DNA from: Terriglobia bacterium
GTDB taxonomy: Bacteria > Acidobacteriota > UBA6911
Direction: 5' to 3'
Length of the DNA: 64,000 bases
Assembly (NCBI GenBank): GCA_020072565.1
Contig: JAIQGI010000002.1
Location: forward strand, 124,001 to 188,000
A model generated the notes under the pieces. The model did not search any database, was not told where the DNA came from, and was given only the letters and a program-made list of their open reading frames with translations. Below are positions 1 to 10,000 of the stretch, one piece after another (within the stretch, counting starts at the first letter, position 1; each line of letters opens with the position of its first letter). Both the position numbers and the translations under genes were made by a program.

Positions 1-1872
1 CAGGATGGCCTCGTTCGTGTCGGTCCAGTCGAGCCAGGCGCGGAACCAGCGCTTGTCTTCCTCTGAAAACGCCTTGAACTCATCCGGATCCCGAGCCGGG
101 ATGTAGTCTATTACATGGTTGAAAGGCGCAGTCCCGATCGAAGACAGCACCGAGAATTTCCAGCCGAGAACGTCCCAGTCACGAGGCCGGAAACGGTCCC
201 GCCGCATGACTTTCTTGGCATCGCTCCGCTCGGTCTGATGAGTCATGAAGCCCGGCAGAATCTCAGGCGGGCAGAACCGCTGCATGCGGTATGTCCATGC
301 AGCGAACCGCTGACGATCGGCAGAGACACGATCCGTGTGGAGATCGGGAAAAGAAACAAAGCTCTCGGGCTGCTCATCGGTCAAGGACGGGTGCGGGTAG
401 GAGCCCGCAAGCCACGTCCAGGGCCCGAAGTTCATGTACTGTTGCCGGCCGTCGATCACGATGTCCGGAAGGCGCCGGCGCAAGGTTTCGAGGATGCGGC
501 GGCAGCCGTTCCATTGAGCATACTTGCTCGACGCGTTGTCATATGCGATCCACCAGTGGTCGAAAGAAAATCCGCCGGCACCAGTGGCGCTGACAAAATC
601 AACCAGCTTATCCACCCACCAGTCCTGGAAGCTGCGGAGTCCCATGTCGGGTCCATTGTACCCACCGACCTTGCCGGCAGCCCACCTTGTCCATTCCGGG
701 TTCTGCATGAAGGGGAGCGAGGGATAAGCATAAGCGACAAGCTTGATGTTTTTCGATCTTGCGTAATCGAGAGTCTGCTGCAGCGACTGTGGGATGGGAT
801 CTCTGGCCGGGTCCCATTCGCCTTTGCGGATCTTCTGGCCCATGGCAAAAAAGAGGAGGTTTTCCCAACCCCAGGCGTCGCGGTTCTCGGCGAGGCTCGA
901 CAGGCTGCTGTTCGCCGGTGTGAAGAGCGTGTACTGGCAGCCTAGTTCGGAGGCCCGGTCAATGATGCGCCTGAACTCCTGCCATCCTTCTGCGGTCGCG
1001 ACGTCGATCTGATAATCATTCTCGCACCAAGGTACATGAACCCGGATGCTTTTGTGCGGCCGGTAAGGCAGAAACCAGTGGACGCAGTCGACCAGGGCAT
1101 CCACTTCGGCCATGTCGATCAATGGATTCTCAGTAAGATACCGCTGGTAGTCGGGTACATAGGTCCACTCAGGGACGGCTCTGGCCAGAAACACGGAGCC
1201 GCTGAGGGGGTACAGCCCGATGAGAAATCGGTCCGAGGCATACGGGCCGTAAGCGGACTTCCAGTCGATTTCGGGAGCGTAGGAAGCGGACATGACCTCT
1301 CCATCCTTCTTCCAGACATTAAAGGGATTCTGATAGAGGAAGAACGCCCCAAACGCCTGCCTGGAGGAGACGGCACTACCCTCGCCAAACCGGAGCAAGG
1401 TGCCCCATGTGCCCCTTGTGAGCGGCACCTCCTGGCGGGAGGCGGGCTCGATCCTGGCGGCGAAAGCTTCCACTTCATTGACGCGATAATCCGCAGGATC
1501 CAGAGGCTGGACGACAATCTGCTTGGACAGGAACCTGCATCCCGGCGAGAGCTCGTAGATCACATCAACAGTGAAATGCGACCCGCGGTAAGATACGGAC
1601 ACCCTCCAGTTGGAGCCCATCATATCGATCCATGTCAAATTCTGGGCGGTGATCTTCTCCCCTGCGACGGTCAGTGAGAAAGCTTCATCCGCAAACCGGA
1701 CTCGAAATCCCGTGCGTGCATCTACGAGCGCCGTGAGGCGGGACGCGGAAAACTCCGCGCGAAGGAATTCATTGGCGAGAATCGGCACAGCCTGACCTGC
1801 CGCAAGATGTGGCCGGGCCGGAAACAAGATGAATGCAAGCGCCCACCAGATTTTGAGTCCTGGATTATTCAT
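1..1872 (-). CDS. secreted glycoside-hydrolase-like TIM-barrel protein (3' end outside window)
   Basis: Reading leftwards from an ATG at 1872, the frame stays open for 624 codons to the window edge, so the C-terminus is missing. Residues 1-25 form a signal peptide (hydrophobic KIWWALAFILFPA). The first half resembles the beta-sandwich seen ahead of clan GH-D catalytic domains. The second half looks like a TIM barrel, with FDHWW near a predicted strand end, a DGRQQYMNFGP strand and aromatic-rich loops. Extracellular or periplasmic sugar hydrolysis is inferred and the substrate is unknown. The start lies 22 bp after the stop of the FAD oxidoreductase, which suggests one leftward transcript. Catalytic residues cannot be assigned with certainty. 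Confidence 0.6.
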   Translation of the reverse strand, partial: MNNPGLKIWWALAFILFPARPHLAAGQAVPILANEFLRAEFSASRLTALVDARTGFRVRFADEAFSLTVAGEKITAQNLTWIDMMGSNWRVSVSYRGSHFTVDVIYELSPGCRFLSKQIVVQPLDPADYRVNEVEAFAARIEPASRQEVPLTRGTWGTLLRFGEGSAVSSRQAFGAFFLYQNPFNVWKKDGEVMSASYAPEIDWKSAYGPYASDRFLIGLYPLSGSVFLARAVPEWTYVPDYQRYLTENPLIDMAEVDALVDCVHWFLPYRPHKSIRVHVPWCENDYQIDVATAEGWQEFRRIIDRASELGCQYTLFTPANSSLSSLAENRDAWGWENLLFFAMGQKIRKGEWDPARDPIPQSLQQTLDYARSKNIKLVAYAYPSLPFMQNPEWTRWAAGKVGGYNGPDMGLRSFQDWWVDKLVDFVSATGAGGFSFDHWWIAYDNASSKYAQWNGCRRILETLRRRLPDIVIDGRQQYMNFGPWTWLAGSYPHPSLTDEQPESFVSFPDLHTDRVSADRQRFAAWTYRMQRFCPPEILPGFMTHQTERSDAKKVMRRDRFRPRDWDVLGWKFSVLSSIGTAPFNHVIDYIPARDPDEFKAFSEEDKRWFRAWLDWTDTNEAIL

Positions 1873-1894
1873 TATCCCTTCCTCTGAAAAGGTG

Positions 1895-3010
1895 TCAATC
1901 AAGCAGGCGGTCAGGTGCCAGGGCTGATGACGATGGATGAGCACTTGCTCCTTCGGCCACCCATTGTGCCGCAAGTTCGCCGACGAGCGGAGCGCATGTG
2001 ATTCCATGGCCACCCAGACCAGCCGCCCAATAGAGTCCGTGAAGGCGTGGGTCGGCACCGACGACAAAGCGATGATCGGGTGCAAAAGTCCGCATGCCCG
2101 CCCAGGATCGTGCGACGCGTGCTTCCGCCAGTGCCGGCAGCCAGCGCGCCGCCTTGATGGCGATGCGCTCCACTTGGGAGGAATCCGTGGTTTCGCCTTG
2201 TTCCGGACTCACGGGCACCGTGTCGCAGCCGCACATCAACAAGCCGCCGCTTTCGGGCCGGAAGTAGAACTCGTCTCCCAGGATCCATACCACCGGCCAG
2301 CGGCGATCCACTTGCCTCAGAGGTTCGGTGATCAGCAGGTGCCGGCGGTGGGGAACCAGTGGAAGAGGATATCCGGCACTCGTTGCCAGGTCGGCAGCCC
2401 AGCCGCCTCCGGCCAAGATGACCCGTTCCGCCGCCAGAAAGCCGGTGGAAGTCTCGAGCCCTTCGACTTTTCCTTTGCGCACGTGCAGGTGCCTGGCTTC
2501 GCAAACCGTCCTCAGTTCCGCGCCTGCGCGGCACGCGCTCTGCAGAAAGGACTGCAGGATGGCATGCACATCGAGCACGCCTTCGTCCGGCTGGTAGAGG
2601 ACCGTTGTCAGGCCGGGAGCGAGCAATGGAAGCCGCTCATAGAGTTGCGCCGGGTCCACCCGGCAGGGCGCATGTTCTTCGCCGCCGTTTCCGAGGCACG
2701 AAAGCAGGTCGTGAGCGTACTCCGCTCGAGCCACCAGGTAGATGCCGACAGGATCCAGGAGGGGATGCGCACAGAAATCCTGCGGAGGATTGCGGTAGAA
2801 TTTCGCCGATTCGCGGGCAATCCCTCGCAAGGCGGGATCGGGAATCAGCGTGCGCAGAATTGCGGCGTTTCGGCCCGTGGAGTGTGCGCCGGCGGTCTGA
2901 TCCCTCTCGAGAATGACGATGTCGCGCATGCCCCTGCGTGCCAGGAAGAAAGCTGCCGCCGCTCCTGCAATCCCCCCTCCGACAATGGCGACCGAATGTT
3001 TATCTCTCAT
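1895..3010 (-). CDS. FAD-dependent oxidoreductase, DadA/glycine oxidase (DAO) family
   Basis: The 371-residue product begins with a dinucleotide-binding loop (VAIVGGGIAGAAAAFFLARRG, residues about 6-26, GxGxxG form) followed by an acidic ILERD. It ends with the C-terminal FAD-contact pattern GLYWAAGLGGHGITCAP. Both are hallmarks of the DAO fold, which oxidises amines or amino acids using FAD. The ATG at 3010 gives the usual family length of about 370. An in-frame start at 3190 would add 60 residues including a hydrophobic stretch and is judged unlikely. The partial glycosidase follows after 22 bp, so the two may be co-transcribed. The substrate cannot be told from the sequence. Confidence 0.85.
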   Translation of the reverse strand: MRDKHSVAIVGGGIAGAAAAFFLARRGMRDIVILERDQTAGAHSTGRNAAILRTLIPDPALRGIARESAKFYRNPPQDFCAHPLLDPVGIYLVARAEYAHDLLSCLGNGGEEHAPCRVDPAQLYERLPLLAPGLTTVLYQPDEGVLDVHAILQSFLQSACRAGAELRTVCEARHLHVRKGKVEGLETSTGFLAAERVILAGGGWAADLATSAGYPLPLVPHRRHLLITEPLRQVDRRWPVVWILGDEFYFRPESGGLLMCGCDTVPVSPEQGETTDSSQVERIAIKAARWLPALAEARVARSWAGMRTFAPDHRFVVGADPRLHGLYWAAGLGGHGITCAPLVGELAAQWVAEGASAHPSSSALAPDRLLD

Positions 3011-3236
3011 AGGTACTTCATCAGCTCGAGAACTGACAATTGTGTAAGACAATGCGGCAAAGAACAAGAGGGCCCGACAAATCCAGGTGGTCGAGACGGT
3101 CTCGAGATCGCCCCAAGAACTCGTTTGGCGCGGTCGGTCTTCAGCCGGCGCTCGCTGAGGGTCATAGGAACTTGTCATTAGACTCGACAAGAGCGGCGTG
3201 CGGCAATATCATCAGTACGTAGCCTTCTTACTCGGG

Positions 3237-5519
3237 ATGCCAAGGATCATGGACGAGCACCGCGAGCTCTGGTGGGACTCGCCGACGGTAGCATTCGGGC
3301 AGGTTGTTCAGGTGGACGTACCTGAGGGCCTGACCTTCGTGCGCGGCGGGAGCCTGCCCGGGATCCAGGTGTGCTACGAAGCATGGGGCTCACTCAATGA
3401 GGCACGGGACAATGCCGTCCTTGTGATCCACCCGCTCGCTTTGGATTGTCACGTCACCGGCGATTTCGCCGATCAACCGGTTGGCTGGTGGGAGCGGCTG
3501 ATCGGACCGGGACGCGCCATCGACACCGAACGATATTTTGTCGTTTGTCCCAACCTGCTCGGCGGCTGCTACGGCACGACCGGGCCAAGGTTTCCGGCTG
3601 CGGATGGGCAGCCGTATCTCGAGCGGTTTCCGCTTCTCACGCCGCTTGACATGATGCGGATCCAGCGCCTTTATTTGCGCCGGCTGGGGATCGAGCGGCT
3701 GCGCATGGTAATCGGCGCCAGCATGGGCGGCATGATCGCCTGGGAGTGGGCCATCGAGGCGGGCGATGCAGTCGATCTGGTCGCAGTCGTGGCCGCCCCG
3801 CTGCGGACCACACCGCTGCAGATCGGCTGGAACTGGCTCCAGCGCCGCGGGGTCGAGCTGGATATCAATGGCAACGAAGCCAGCTCCGCCTGGGGGCAAA
3901 TGGTCGCCCGTGGGGTCGGTATGCTGAGCTACCGCTCTGCGGTCAGCCTGGAAGAAAAGTTTGGCCGCGAGTGGTTCACGCCGCCCGGCTCCACGCTCGG
4001 TGAGCGCGGCATGTTCAACGTCGAATCCTGGCTCCGCCACCAGGGTAGGAAGAGCGCCAAGCGCTTCGATCCCTATACATATATCCTCTTTACGCGGGCC
4101 ATGGACATGTTCGACATCAGCGAGAACCGCGGCAGCGTTGTGACGGCGCTGGAGCGCGTCCAATGCCGCACGCTGGTCGTCGGCATCAGCTCCGATCAGC
4201 TCTATCCTCCGGCGGACGTTCACCTTGGAGCCGATATCCTCAACCACCTCGGCAAGCCGGTGGAGTTCGCCGAACTCCGCTCTCCCCACGGGCACGATGC
4301 GTTCCTGCTGGAGATTGAGCAGCTCTCGGCGATTCTGCGTGATGCCTACGTGCGCAAGCCGCGCATCGTCCCCACACCTGCACAGCGTGAAATCCGCACT
4401 GTCCGCATCGGCATCCTCGGGGCAGGGCGCGTCACGGGGATGTTCCTGCGACTGCTTGCCGAGCGGCACACGCAGCTCATCGAGGATTACAGCCTGCGCC
4501 TGGAAGTGGCCGCGGTTGCGGACATCGATCCGGCCCGGACCCTGGATCCGAGCCTGGGGCCGATCGAGCTCGGCTTCGACCCTGAAAAGCTGGTGCGCCG
4601 CGAGGACATCGACGTCATTGTCGAGGCAACGCGCGGAAGCGACACCCACAGGCTTCTGGAGATCGCGCTGGCACACAGACGGCCGGTGGCTACCACCAAC
4701 AAGGGCCTGGTCAAGGAGTACGGGCCACGCCTGGAACAGTTTGCGCTGGCGCATGGTGTCCGCCTTGCCTACCACAACGCGATTGCTGCCGGCTGGCCTC
4801 TGATGTATGCGGTCGAGCGGCCATTGGCGCATTTGCAGATCCAGAGCATTCAGGCGGTGCTCTCGTCGACCTGCAATGTGATCCTGGAGCGGATGGAGCA
4901 GGGGTTCTCGTTCTCTTCCGCCCTCAACCACGCGCGCGCTCTCGAAATCACCGAGCCGGATCCCGAACTGGACCTGTCCGGCTGGGACACGGCGCAGAAG
5001 CTGCTGATACTCTGTGCCCGGGTCCAGGGCAGTCGCTTCGGCGTCGAGGATCTGACCATTCATGGCATTCACAATCTCGACCCGGTGCTCGTGCGCGAGG
5101 CGCCGTCCCTCGGCCTGCGGATCAAGCTGGTCGGCCTGTTCGGGGTAAGCCCTGAGTTCCCGGTCGCGGGCGTGCTGCCGCTCGCAGTCCCGGCCGAGGG
5201 CCACCTCGGCAGCGTGCGTGCCGAGAACAACGTCGTTCTCCTTGCAGGCGAGGAGACCGGCGAGATGGTCTACCTCGGCAAGGGAAGCGGTAGGCTGCCG
5301 ATCGCCGCGGCGCTGCTCAATGACGTCGTTGGCCTGTTCCACCCGCGCCACAGCTGGACCGGCCGCTTCCCGCGCGCAGGCTTCGCGCCGCGGCCGGCGC
5401 GTTTCGCAACGTTTCTTGTACGCGAAGGCGGCGCCACAGTGCTCAGCGATACCGAGCAGGCGGGCGCTATACCTCTGCTGGAGTCGCTGATCTGGCCCCA
5501 TCGCAGCCAGGCTTCCTGA
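3237..5519 (+). CDS. metX: fused homoserine O-acetyltransferase (MetX) - homoserine dehydrogenase
   Basis: One uninterrupted frame encodes two enzymes. The first ~370 residues are an alpha/beta-hydrolase of the MetX type, with nucleophile elbow GASMGGM, an acid in GISSDQLYPP and the histidine in SPHGHDAF. They would acetylate homoserine for methionine synthesis. The remainder opens with a Rossmann loop (RIGILGAGRVTG), has TTNKGLV in place of the usual TANK, and keeps the homoserine dehydrogenase signature EPDPELDLSGWDTAQKL including the catalytic lysine. The normally conserved GxxNGTxNxIL stretch reads AVLSSTCNVIL, so the dehydrogenase half is divergent. No C-terminal ACT domain is evident. 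Starts are possible at 3198 (GTG), 3237 and 3249; none has a good ribosome site. The fusion joins consecutive steps from aspartate semialdehyde to O-acetylhomoserine. Confidence 0.88.
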   Translation: MPRIMDEHRELWWDSPTVAFGQVVQVDVPEGLTFVRGGSLPGIQVCYEAWGSLNEARDNAVLVIHPLALDCHVTGDFADQPVGWWERLIGPGRAIDTERYFVVCPNLLGGCYGTTGPRFPAADGQPYLERFPLLTPLDMMRIQRLYLRRLGIERLRMVIGASMGGMIAWEWAIEAGDAVDLVAVVAAPLRTTPLQIGWNWLQRRGVELDINGNEASSAWGQMVARGVGMLSYRSAVSLEEKFGREWFTPPGSTLGERGMFNVESWLRHQGRKSAKRFDPYTYILFTRAMDMFDISENRGSVVTALERVQCRTLVVGISSDQLYPPADVHLGADILNHLGKPVEFAELRSPHGHDAFLLEIEQLSAILRDAYVRKPRIVPTPAQREIRTVRIGILGAGRVTGMFLRLLAERHTQLIEDYSLRLEVAAVADIDPARTLDPSLGPIELGFDPEKLVRREDIDVIVEATRGSDTHRLLEIALAHRRPVATTNKGLVKEYGPRLEQFALAHGVRLAYHNAIAAGWPLMYAVERPLAHLQIQSIQAVLSSTCNVILERMEQGFSFSSALNHARALEITEPDPELDLSGWDTAQKLLILCARVQGSRFGVEDLTIHGIHNLDPVLVREAPSLGLRIKLVGLFGVSPEFPVAGVLPLAVPAEGHLGSVRAENNVVLLAGEETGEMVYLGKGSGRLPIAAALLNDVVGLFHPRHSWTGRFPRAGFAPRPARFATFLVREGGATVLSDTEQAGAIPLLESLIWPHRSQAS

Positions 5520-5520
5520 A

Positions 5521-5582
5521 CCACAAAACACGTGAAATTCCTTTCGTGTGTTTCGCATGTTACGTGGTTTATGCTGCTCTAC
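5521..5582. repeat. intergenic CACGAA/TTCGTG-type palindromic repeat
   Basis: Just after the metX-hom stop, a run containing CCACAAAACACGTGAAA is followed by TTTCGTGTGTTTCGCAT and ACGTGGTTT, so the segment can fold back on itself. Similar degenerate runs occur at about 37226-37300 and 56180-56240. It may act as a weak terminator, but its function is inferred only. Confidence 0.4.
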
Positions 5583-5682
5583 GTTGCGATTCAGCACCTC
5601 CAATGAAAATGATGAAGCATTTCTCAGTTTTTTCGAGGCTCTGCTCCGGTTAAAATAAGTTTGGCTGGAAAGAGACAGGATT

Positions 5683-6558
5683 GTGACGCTCTGTTACTTC
5701 GTATCCGACCTGCACGGGCATATCGCGCGGTATGACAAGCTGTTCCAAACCATCCTGCGAGTACCTCCCGCGGCACTCTTCCTGGGGGGCGATCTCCTCC
5801 CGCACGGATCGGCATCGAGATCGCACCCGGAAGTCTATCACGCAGATTTTGTAAGTGACTTCCTGGTGGCAGAGTTCACAAAGCTGCAGACGGTGCTGCA
5901 GGATGCCTTCCCTCGGGTCTTCGTCATTCCGGGCAACGACGATGGACGCTGGCAGGAGAAGGCTTTCCAGGAGGCCGCGGCCCGCAATATCTGGCACTAC
6001 ATTCCAAACCACACGGTCCGGTGGGGAGAATTGTCCGTTTACGGCTATGCCTATGTTCCCCCCACACCGTTCCAGCTCAAGGATTGGGATAGATACGATG
6101 TTTCCCGGTTTGTCGATCCGGGATGCATCTCGCCTGAGGATGGTTACTACTCCGTGCCCGTGTCTGACAGCGTGAAGCGCTACGCGACGATTCAGGAAGA
6201 TCTCGAACAGCTCGCCGGGGATGAAAACCTGGAGCGTGCGATCTTCCTGTTTCACACGCCTCCATACCAGAGCATGCTGGACCGCATCGCAGAGCATGCC
6301 CGCAGAATCGATCACGTTCCGCTCGACGTTCATGCGGGCAGCATCGCCGTGAAGCGGTTCATCGAAACCCGGCAGCCGCTGATTACCCTCCATGGTCACA
6401 TCCATGAATCCGCGCGCATCAGCGGCTCATGGAAAGAACGCATCGGTCGAACCTACGCCTTTTCCGCCGCTCACGATGGGCCTGAACTCGCGCTGGTCCG
6501 GTTCTCTCCGGAAGATCCGGCAAACGCCACCCGCGAGCTCGTGGGTGTCCAATCCTGA
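5683..6558 (+). CDS. calcineurin-like metallophosphoesterase
   Basis: The protein of about 291 residues carries the metallophosphoesterase metal-ligand series in order: FVSDLHGH (DxH) at the N-terminus, LFLGGDLLP (GGD), VIPGNDD (GNxD variant, normally GNHD) and a C-terminal LHGHIHES (GHxH). These ligands build the dinuclear metal site used to hydrolyse phosphate esters. No signal peptide is seen, so it is probably cytosolic. It starts with GTG behind a purine-rich AGAGACAGGA. Genes on both sides are functionally unrelated. The substrate is unknown; the histidine normally found in GNHD is replaced by aspartate. Confidence 0.8.
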   Translation: MTLCYFVSDLHGHIARYDKLFQTILRVPPAALFLGGDLLPHGSASRSHPEVYHADFVSDFLVAEFTKLQTVLQDAFPRVFVIPGNDDGRWQEKAFQEAAARNIWHYIPNHTVRWGELSVYGYAYVPPTPFQLKDWDRYDVSRFVDPGCISPEDGYYSVPVSDSVKRYATIQEDLEQLAGDENLERAIFLFHTPPYQSMLDRIAEHARRIDHVPLDVHAGSIAVKRFIETRQPLITLHGHIHESARISGSWKERIGRTYAFSAAHDGPELALVRFSPEDPANATRELVGVQS

Positions 6559-6650
6559 ATGACATCCGATTCCTTGCACATCGCGGCGGATCTTGCTGCC
6601 TTCCGTTCTCCGCCGAGGCACCCGGACGCCAGAAACGTAGAGGGTGAGCT

Positions 6651-7034
6651 TCAGTTCGAGACGGCGCTTTTCAGAGGAAGCGGCATGGCGGCATCTGTAA
6701 CCGCTCCGATTTTCACCGCATAGCTGGTCTGGTTTTCGATGTCCGCATCTGTGATCAGATGAACATCCAGCAAACCGTCCGACTGGTAACCGGTACGCTG
6801 GTAATTCATTTCCGCTAGGCGCTGGCTCCACGCTTCAAGCCAGCTGCGCAATTCCTTCTCCTGTTCGGCGGAACCCCGGAAGTGAACCAGGATGTCGATG
6901 TCGCTCCCCACGCCCGCGGTGGCATTCTTGGTGCTCCCGAACAGGTAGAGCGCCACGACAGCGAATTTCTCCCGGTCCAGCTCGGCGGCGATGTGCCTGG
7001 CCATCCTCATCCGCCACTGCCAATGTTCTTCCAT
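6651..7034 (-). CDS. minimal nucleotidyltransferase-domain protein
   Basis: The 127-residue protein contains the DNA-polymerase-beta-like nucleotidyltransferase motif LFGSTKNATAGVGSDIDILV, i.e. GS followed by DxD, which binds two metals and NTP. A third acid is plausible in LLDVHLI. The flanking text (HWQWRMRMARHIAAEL, TGYQSDGLLDVH, SYAVKIGAVTD) resembles, from memory, a C-terminal module found on some PEP/pyruvate-binding (PEP-synthase-like) proteins. It could therefore be a stand-alone relative or a detached fragment. No HEPN partner lies beside it, so a classical MNT/HEPN toxin pair is not supported. It sits 42 bp downstream of the GH2 gene on the same strand. Confidence 0.7.
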   Translation of the reverse strand: MEEHWQWRMRMARHIAAELDREKFAVVALYLFGSTKNATAGVGSDIDILVHFRGSAEQEKELRSWLEAWSQRLAEMNYQRTGYQSDGLLDVHLITDADIENQTSYAVKIGAVTDAAMPLPLKSAVSN

Positions 7035-7076
7035 AGGGGAAGCCCGCTCCTCTGCAGATTCCGTTATTGAATAGCC

Positions 7077-10000
7077 TCATCTCCGCGCTCTCTGCGTCCT
7101 CGGCGTTGAGCTTTTTATGCAGAGTATTGAGACGGGACGCGTGTTCCACCCCTCCAGCCCGATCTCGAGTTCCCCGTGGACTGCGCCGGCCGGGCACTCC
7201 ACCTCGATCCTGCGGCTTTGCCCGGGCAGCAATGAAACATAATTGTCGCTGGCGTAAGCGGGCAACACCCGCCCGGCGGCGTTGGCGTGACGCAGCGTCA
7301 CTTTGTTCATCAATGCGACGCTCGCTCCCTGGTTCGTCAGATCGATGGTGACCCGGACCCAATCGCCGGTTTGCTTCAGGGTTGCCGAGCCGGCTACCGT
7401 GACCACCGGCAGTTCGTTCAATTTCCGGAAAGTTGCCGGCTGTTCGGCATACCAGTAGAAATTCTCCGACAGCAGCACACCCCCGGCGTCCTTTAGTTCC
7501 AGTTCGATGAACGACACATCCGCGACAACCTCTTTCGGCAGGTCGATAGAAATGCTCTCGACAGCCGTGCCCGGTGCAACGGAGAGCCGCGCGCTCCGAG
7601 TGAAGGCCGGCTCACCGTCGAAAGAAAATACCCGAGCCGTCAGGGAGATGTTTTCCAACGGCCTGGTGGTGTTGTTTACAACCATGGTCTTGAGGTCCGG
7701 GAGGTTGAGCTGGACGTGAACCGGTTCGCAGGCCTTTTTCGCGCCATAGAACGTCCCGTGCGTGTCGTAGTCGTGGCTGAAGAGCTGCCAGCTCATGCTG
7801 GGCCACGCAGGCTGGCTCATCCAGAGAAGGCGGCCGCTGTTCGGGGCCCAGAGGTGGGCGTTGAAGCCTTCAAACATGGCCCGATGATCAACATAGTTGA
7901 ACATTTGCGCCTTGCGCTCAAAATCCTCCAGGTTGGCAGGAGCGCCCAGCTGCAGCGCCATGGAGGTCATGAAGGGCGCCACGCGGCCGCCGCCGTCCGA
8001 GTGCCAGTCGTGATAAGCCCATGTGTCATTCGGCGGCCACAGATCGGACTCGGGCATTATGGTGCGGAGTGCTTCGATGGTGGGCGGCGACGGCAGGCCG
8101 AGCTCCGTGGAGAATCCGCGGGCGCGCACCGTGAAGAATTCGATCGGCTCGCCGTGATTCCACGGGCCACTCGGTGCCAGGTTGATGAGCCGCGAGTTGG
8201 GCAGGTAACAGCGGGTGCCGTCCAACCCGCGGATGAGGTCGTCGAGGCCGTCGTTGATGGCCGGAGTCGGCACCCCCTCGTTGCGCCCGCACCACAAGGC
8301 AACCGAAGGGTGATTGCGGAATCGCAGCAGGGTATCGCGCGCGTTGGCGAGGAACAGGGCCGTATCGCTGGGATCGAGGTTGGAGTCCTGTGTGGTAATC
8401 CAGAAGTCGTTCCAGATCAACAGGCCGTATTCATCGCAGAGGTCGTAGAGAGCTTCCTCGGTACTCTGGCCGCACCAGTTGCGGATCATGGTAAAGTTCG
8501 CATCCCGATGAAGACGGACATAGGGTTCGAGCCGTTCGCGAGAGACGCGCTTGCGTGAATCGTCCAGGCCCCAGTTCCCGCCTTTGCATGCAATGCGCAC
8601 GCCGTTGACTCTGACGACCAGATTTGGAGAAGCTCGCCAGTCACCCAGCATCCGAACCGCAGGCGATGACTCGGCCCCCGGAAGGAGGGAATAGACATAG
8701 CCGGCCGCCGATTCCAGCGCGGCCTCGTAACGCACATCGACGATATGCACGCCCTGCGCCGCGGTGGGCGCATATTCGATGCGGCGCTGGCGTCCGGTCT
8801 TGTCGAGGAGAGTCAGCTCATAGGTAAGCTCGCGTATGCCGAAGCGCAAGCTCCTGGTATCGGATTCTCCCTGTGCATCCGTAAACGACACTTTCAAGTG
8901 ATACAACTCGGGACTCCCGTACCCGTTGGGCCACCAGAGGTGCGGATCGGTGACGGAGAGTTGCGGGAACTCCGGGGGAGCGAGAGTCACCGATGAATCT
9001 CCCGGCCGCAAAGTGATTTTTTTTGCGATCTTCACACCTTCGAACGACGCCTCCAGTACACCTGCAACGGTTGCCTGCGACTCGTTGCGGACAGGTATTG
9101 TGATAGTCACCAGGGCGTGGCTCGTGTCCGGCAGCGGCAAGGCCGTGACAACCTGAATATCACCGATCTTCACGGCTCCTGTTGCCGTGAGCAGGACATC
9201 CTGCCAGATCCCGGTATTGCGGTCGCGAATTCCGGGGAGCCAGTCCCAGCCTTCCGTGCAGATGAATGTGGGGCCGTCGAGACATAGCATGCCGCCGTTG
9301 AGCCCGGCGCCGGCTTTCACCGACTGCTCATGCGGTATGCCGGGATGGGGCGGCGGCGACACGCGCACTGCCAGCGCATTCAGCCTTCCCGGCTCCATGA
9401 TTCCGGTGACATCGAATATCCCGCGGATGAAGGCGCCCCTGATCTCGCCGAGACGCCTGCCGTTGAGCCAGGCCTCGGCGGCATAGTTGATTCCCTCAAA
9501 GCTGAGCGTCAGCCGACGTTTCTTGAGAGCTGAGGGCGGATTAAACTGGATGCGATACCAATAATCCTGCTTGTTCAACGTCTCGGGAATGAAGAGGTTG
9601 TACAAACCATAGTCAGGATCGGGATACCTGCCCTGGTCAATCAGGGTCGTCAACACCGTGCCCGGAACGATCGCGTTCAGCCAATCTCTTCCGGCGGAAT
9701 TGACTTCCGGCCGGGAAACTGCGGCTCCATCCGCCGTCACCTTGGGTGCTTCGGCAAGACGCCACCCGTCCACCAACGCCCATCGGTTTGTGCCGCGTTG
9801 CACAAGTTTCCCGTTTGTGAGATCGGTTTTGGATGACGGCGGCAGATTTAGAATCGGCGCCGATGAATCGGCGGGCGCAAGAGATTTGGGCAAGGTGGCG
9901 GGATCCTGCGGTGCCCGAAGTCCGGATGTGGCGCGGGTTGAAACAGGCCAGGGCTTGGAACCCGCTTCGAAAGGCAGCGCATCGAAGCGTACAGTCTGGG

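Noticed and set aside
115-1677. Two rightward frames across the left edge
   Set aside because: The leftward strand has one continuous 624-codon frame with signal peptide and glycosidase-like text; the rightward frames show only GC-driven composition.
3011-3236. SAM or other riboswitch ahead of metX-hom
   Set aside because: No recognisable SAM-I/SAM-II elements or attenuator stem with a T-run were seen in this short divergent gap.
3390-5603. 737-codon leftward frame opposite metX-hom
   Set aside because: Low-complexity Arg/Gln/Asp composition and no motif; the rightward frame has two complete enzyme signatures.
6651-7076. MNT/HEPN toxin-antitoxin pair
   Set aside because: Only the nucleotidyltransferase is present; neither neighbour is a HEPN protein.
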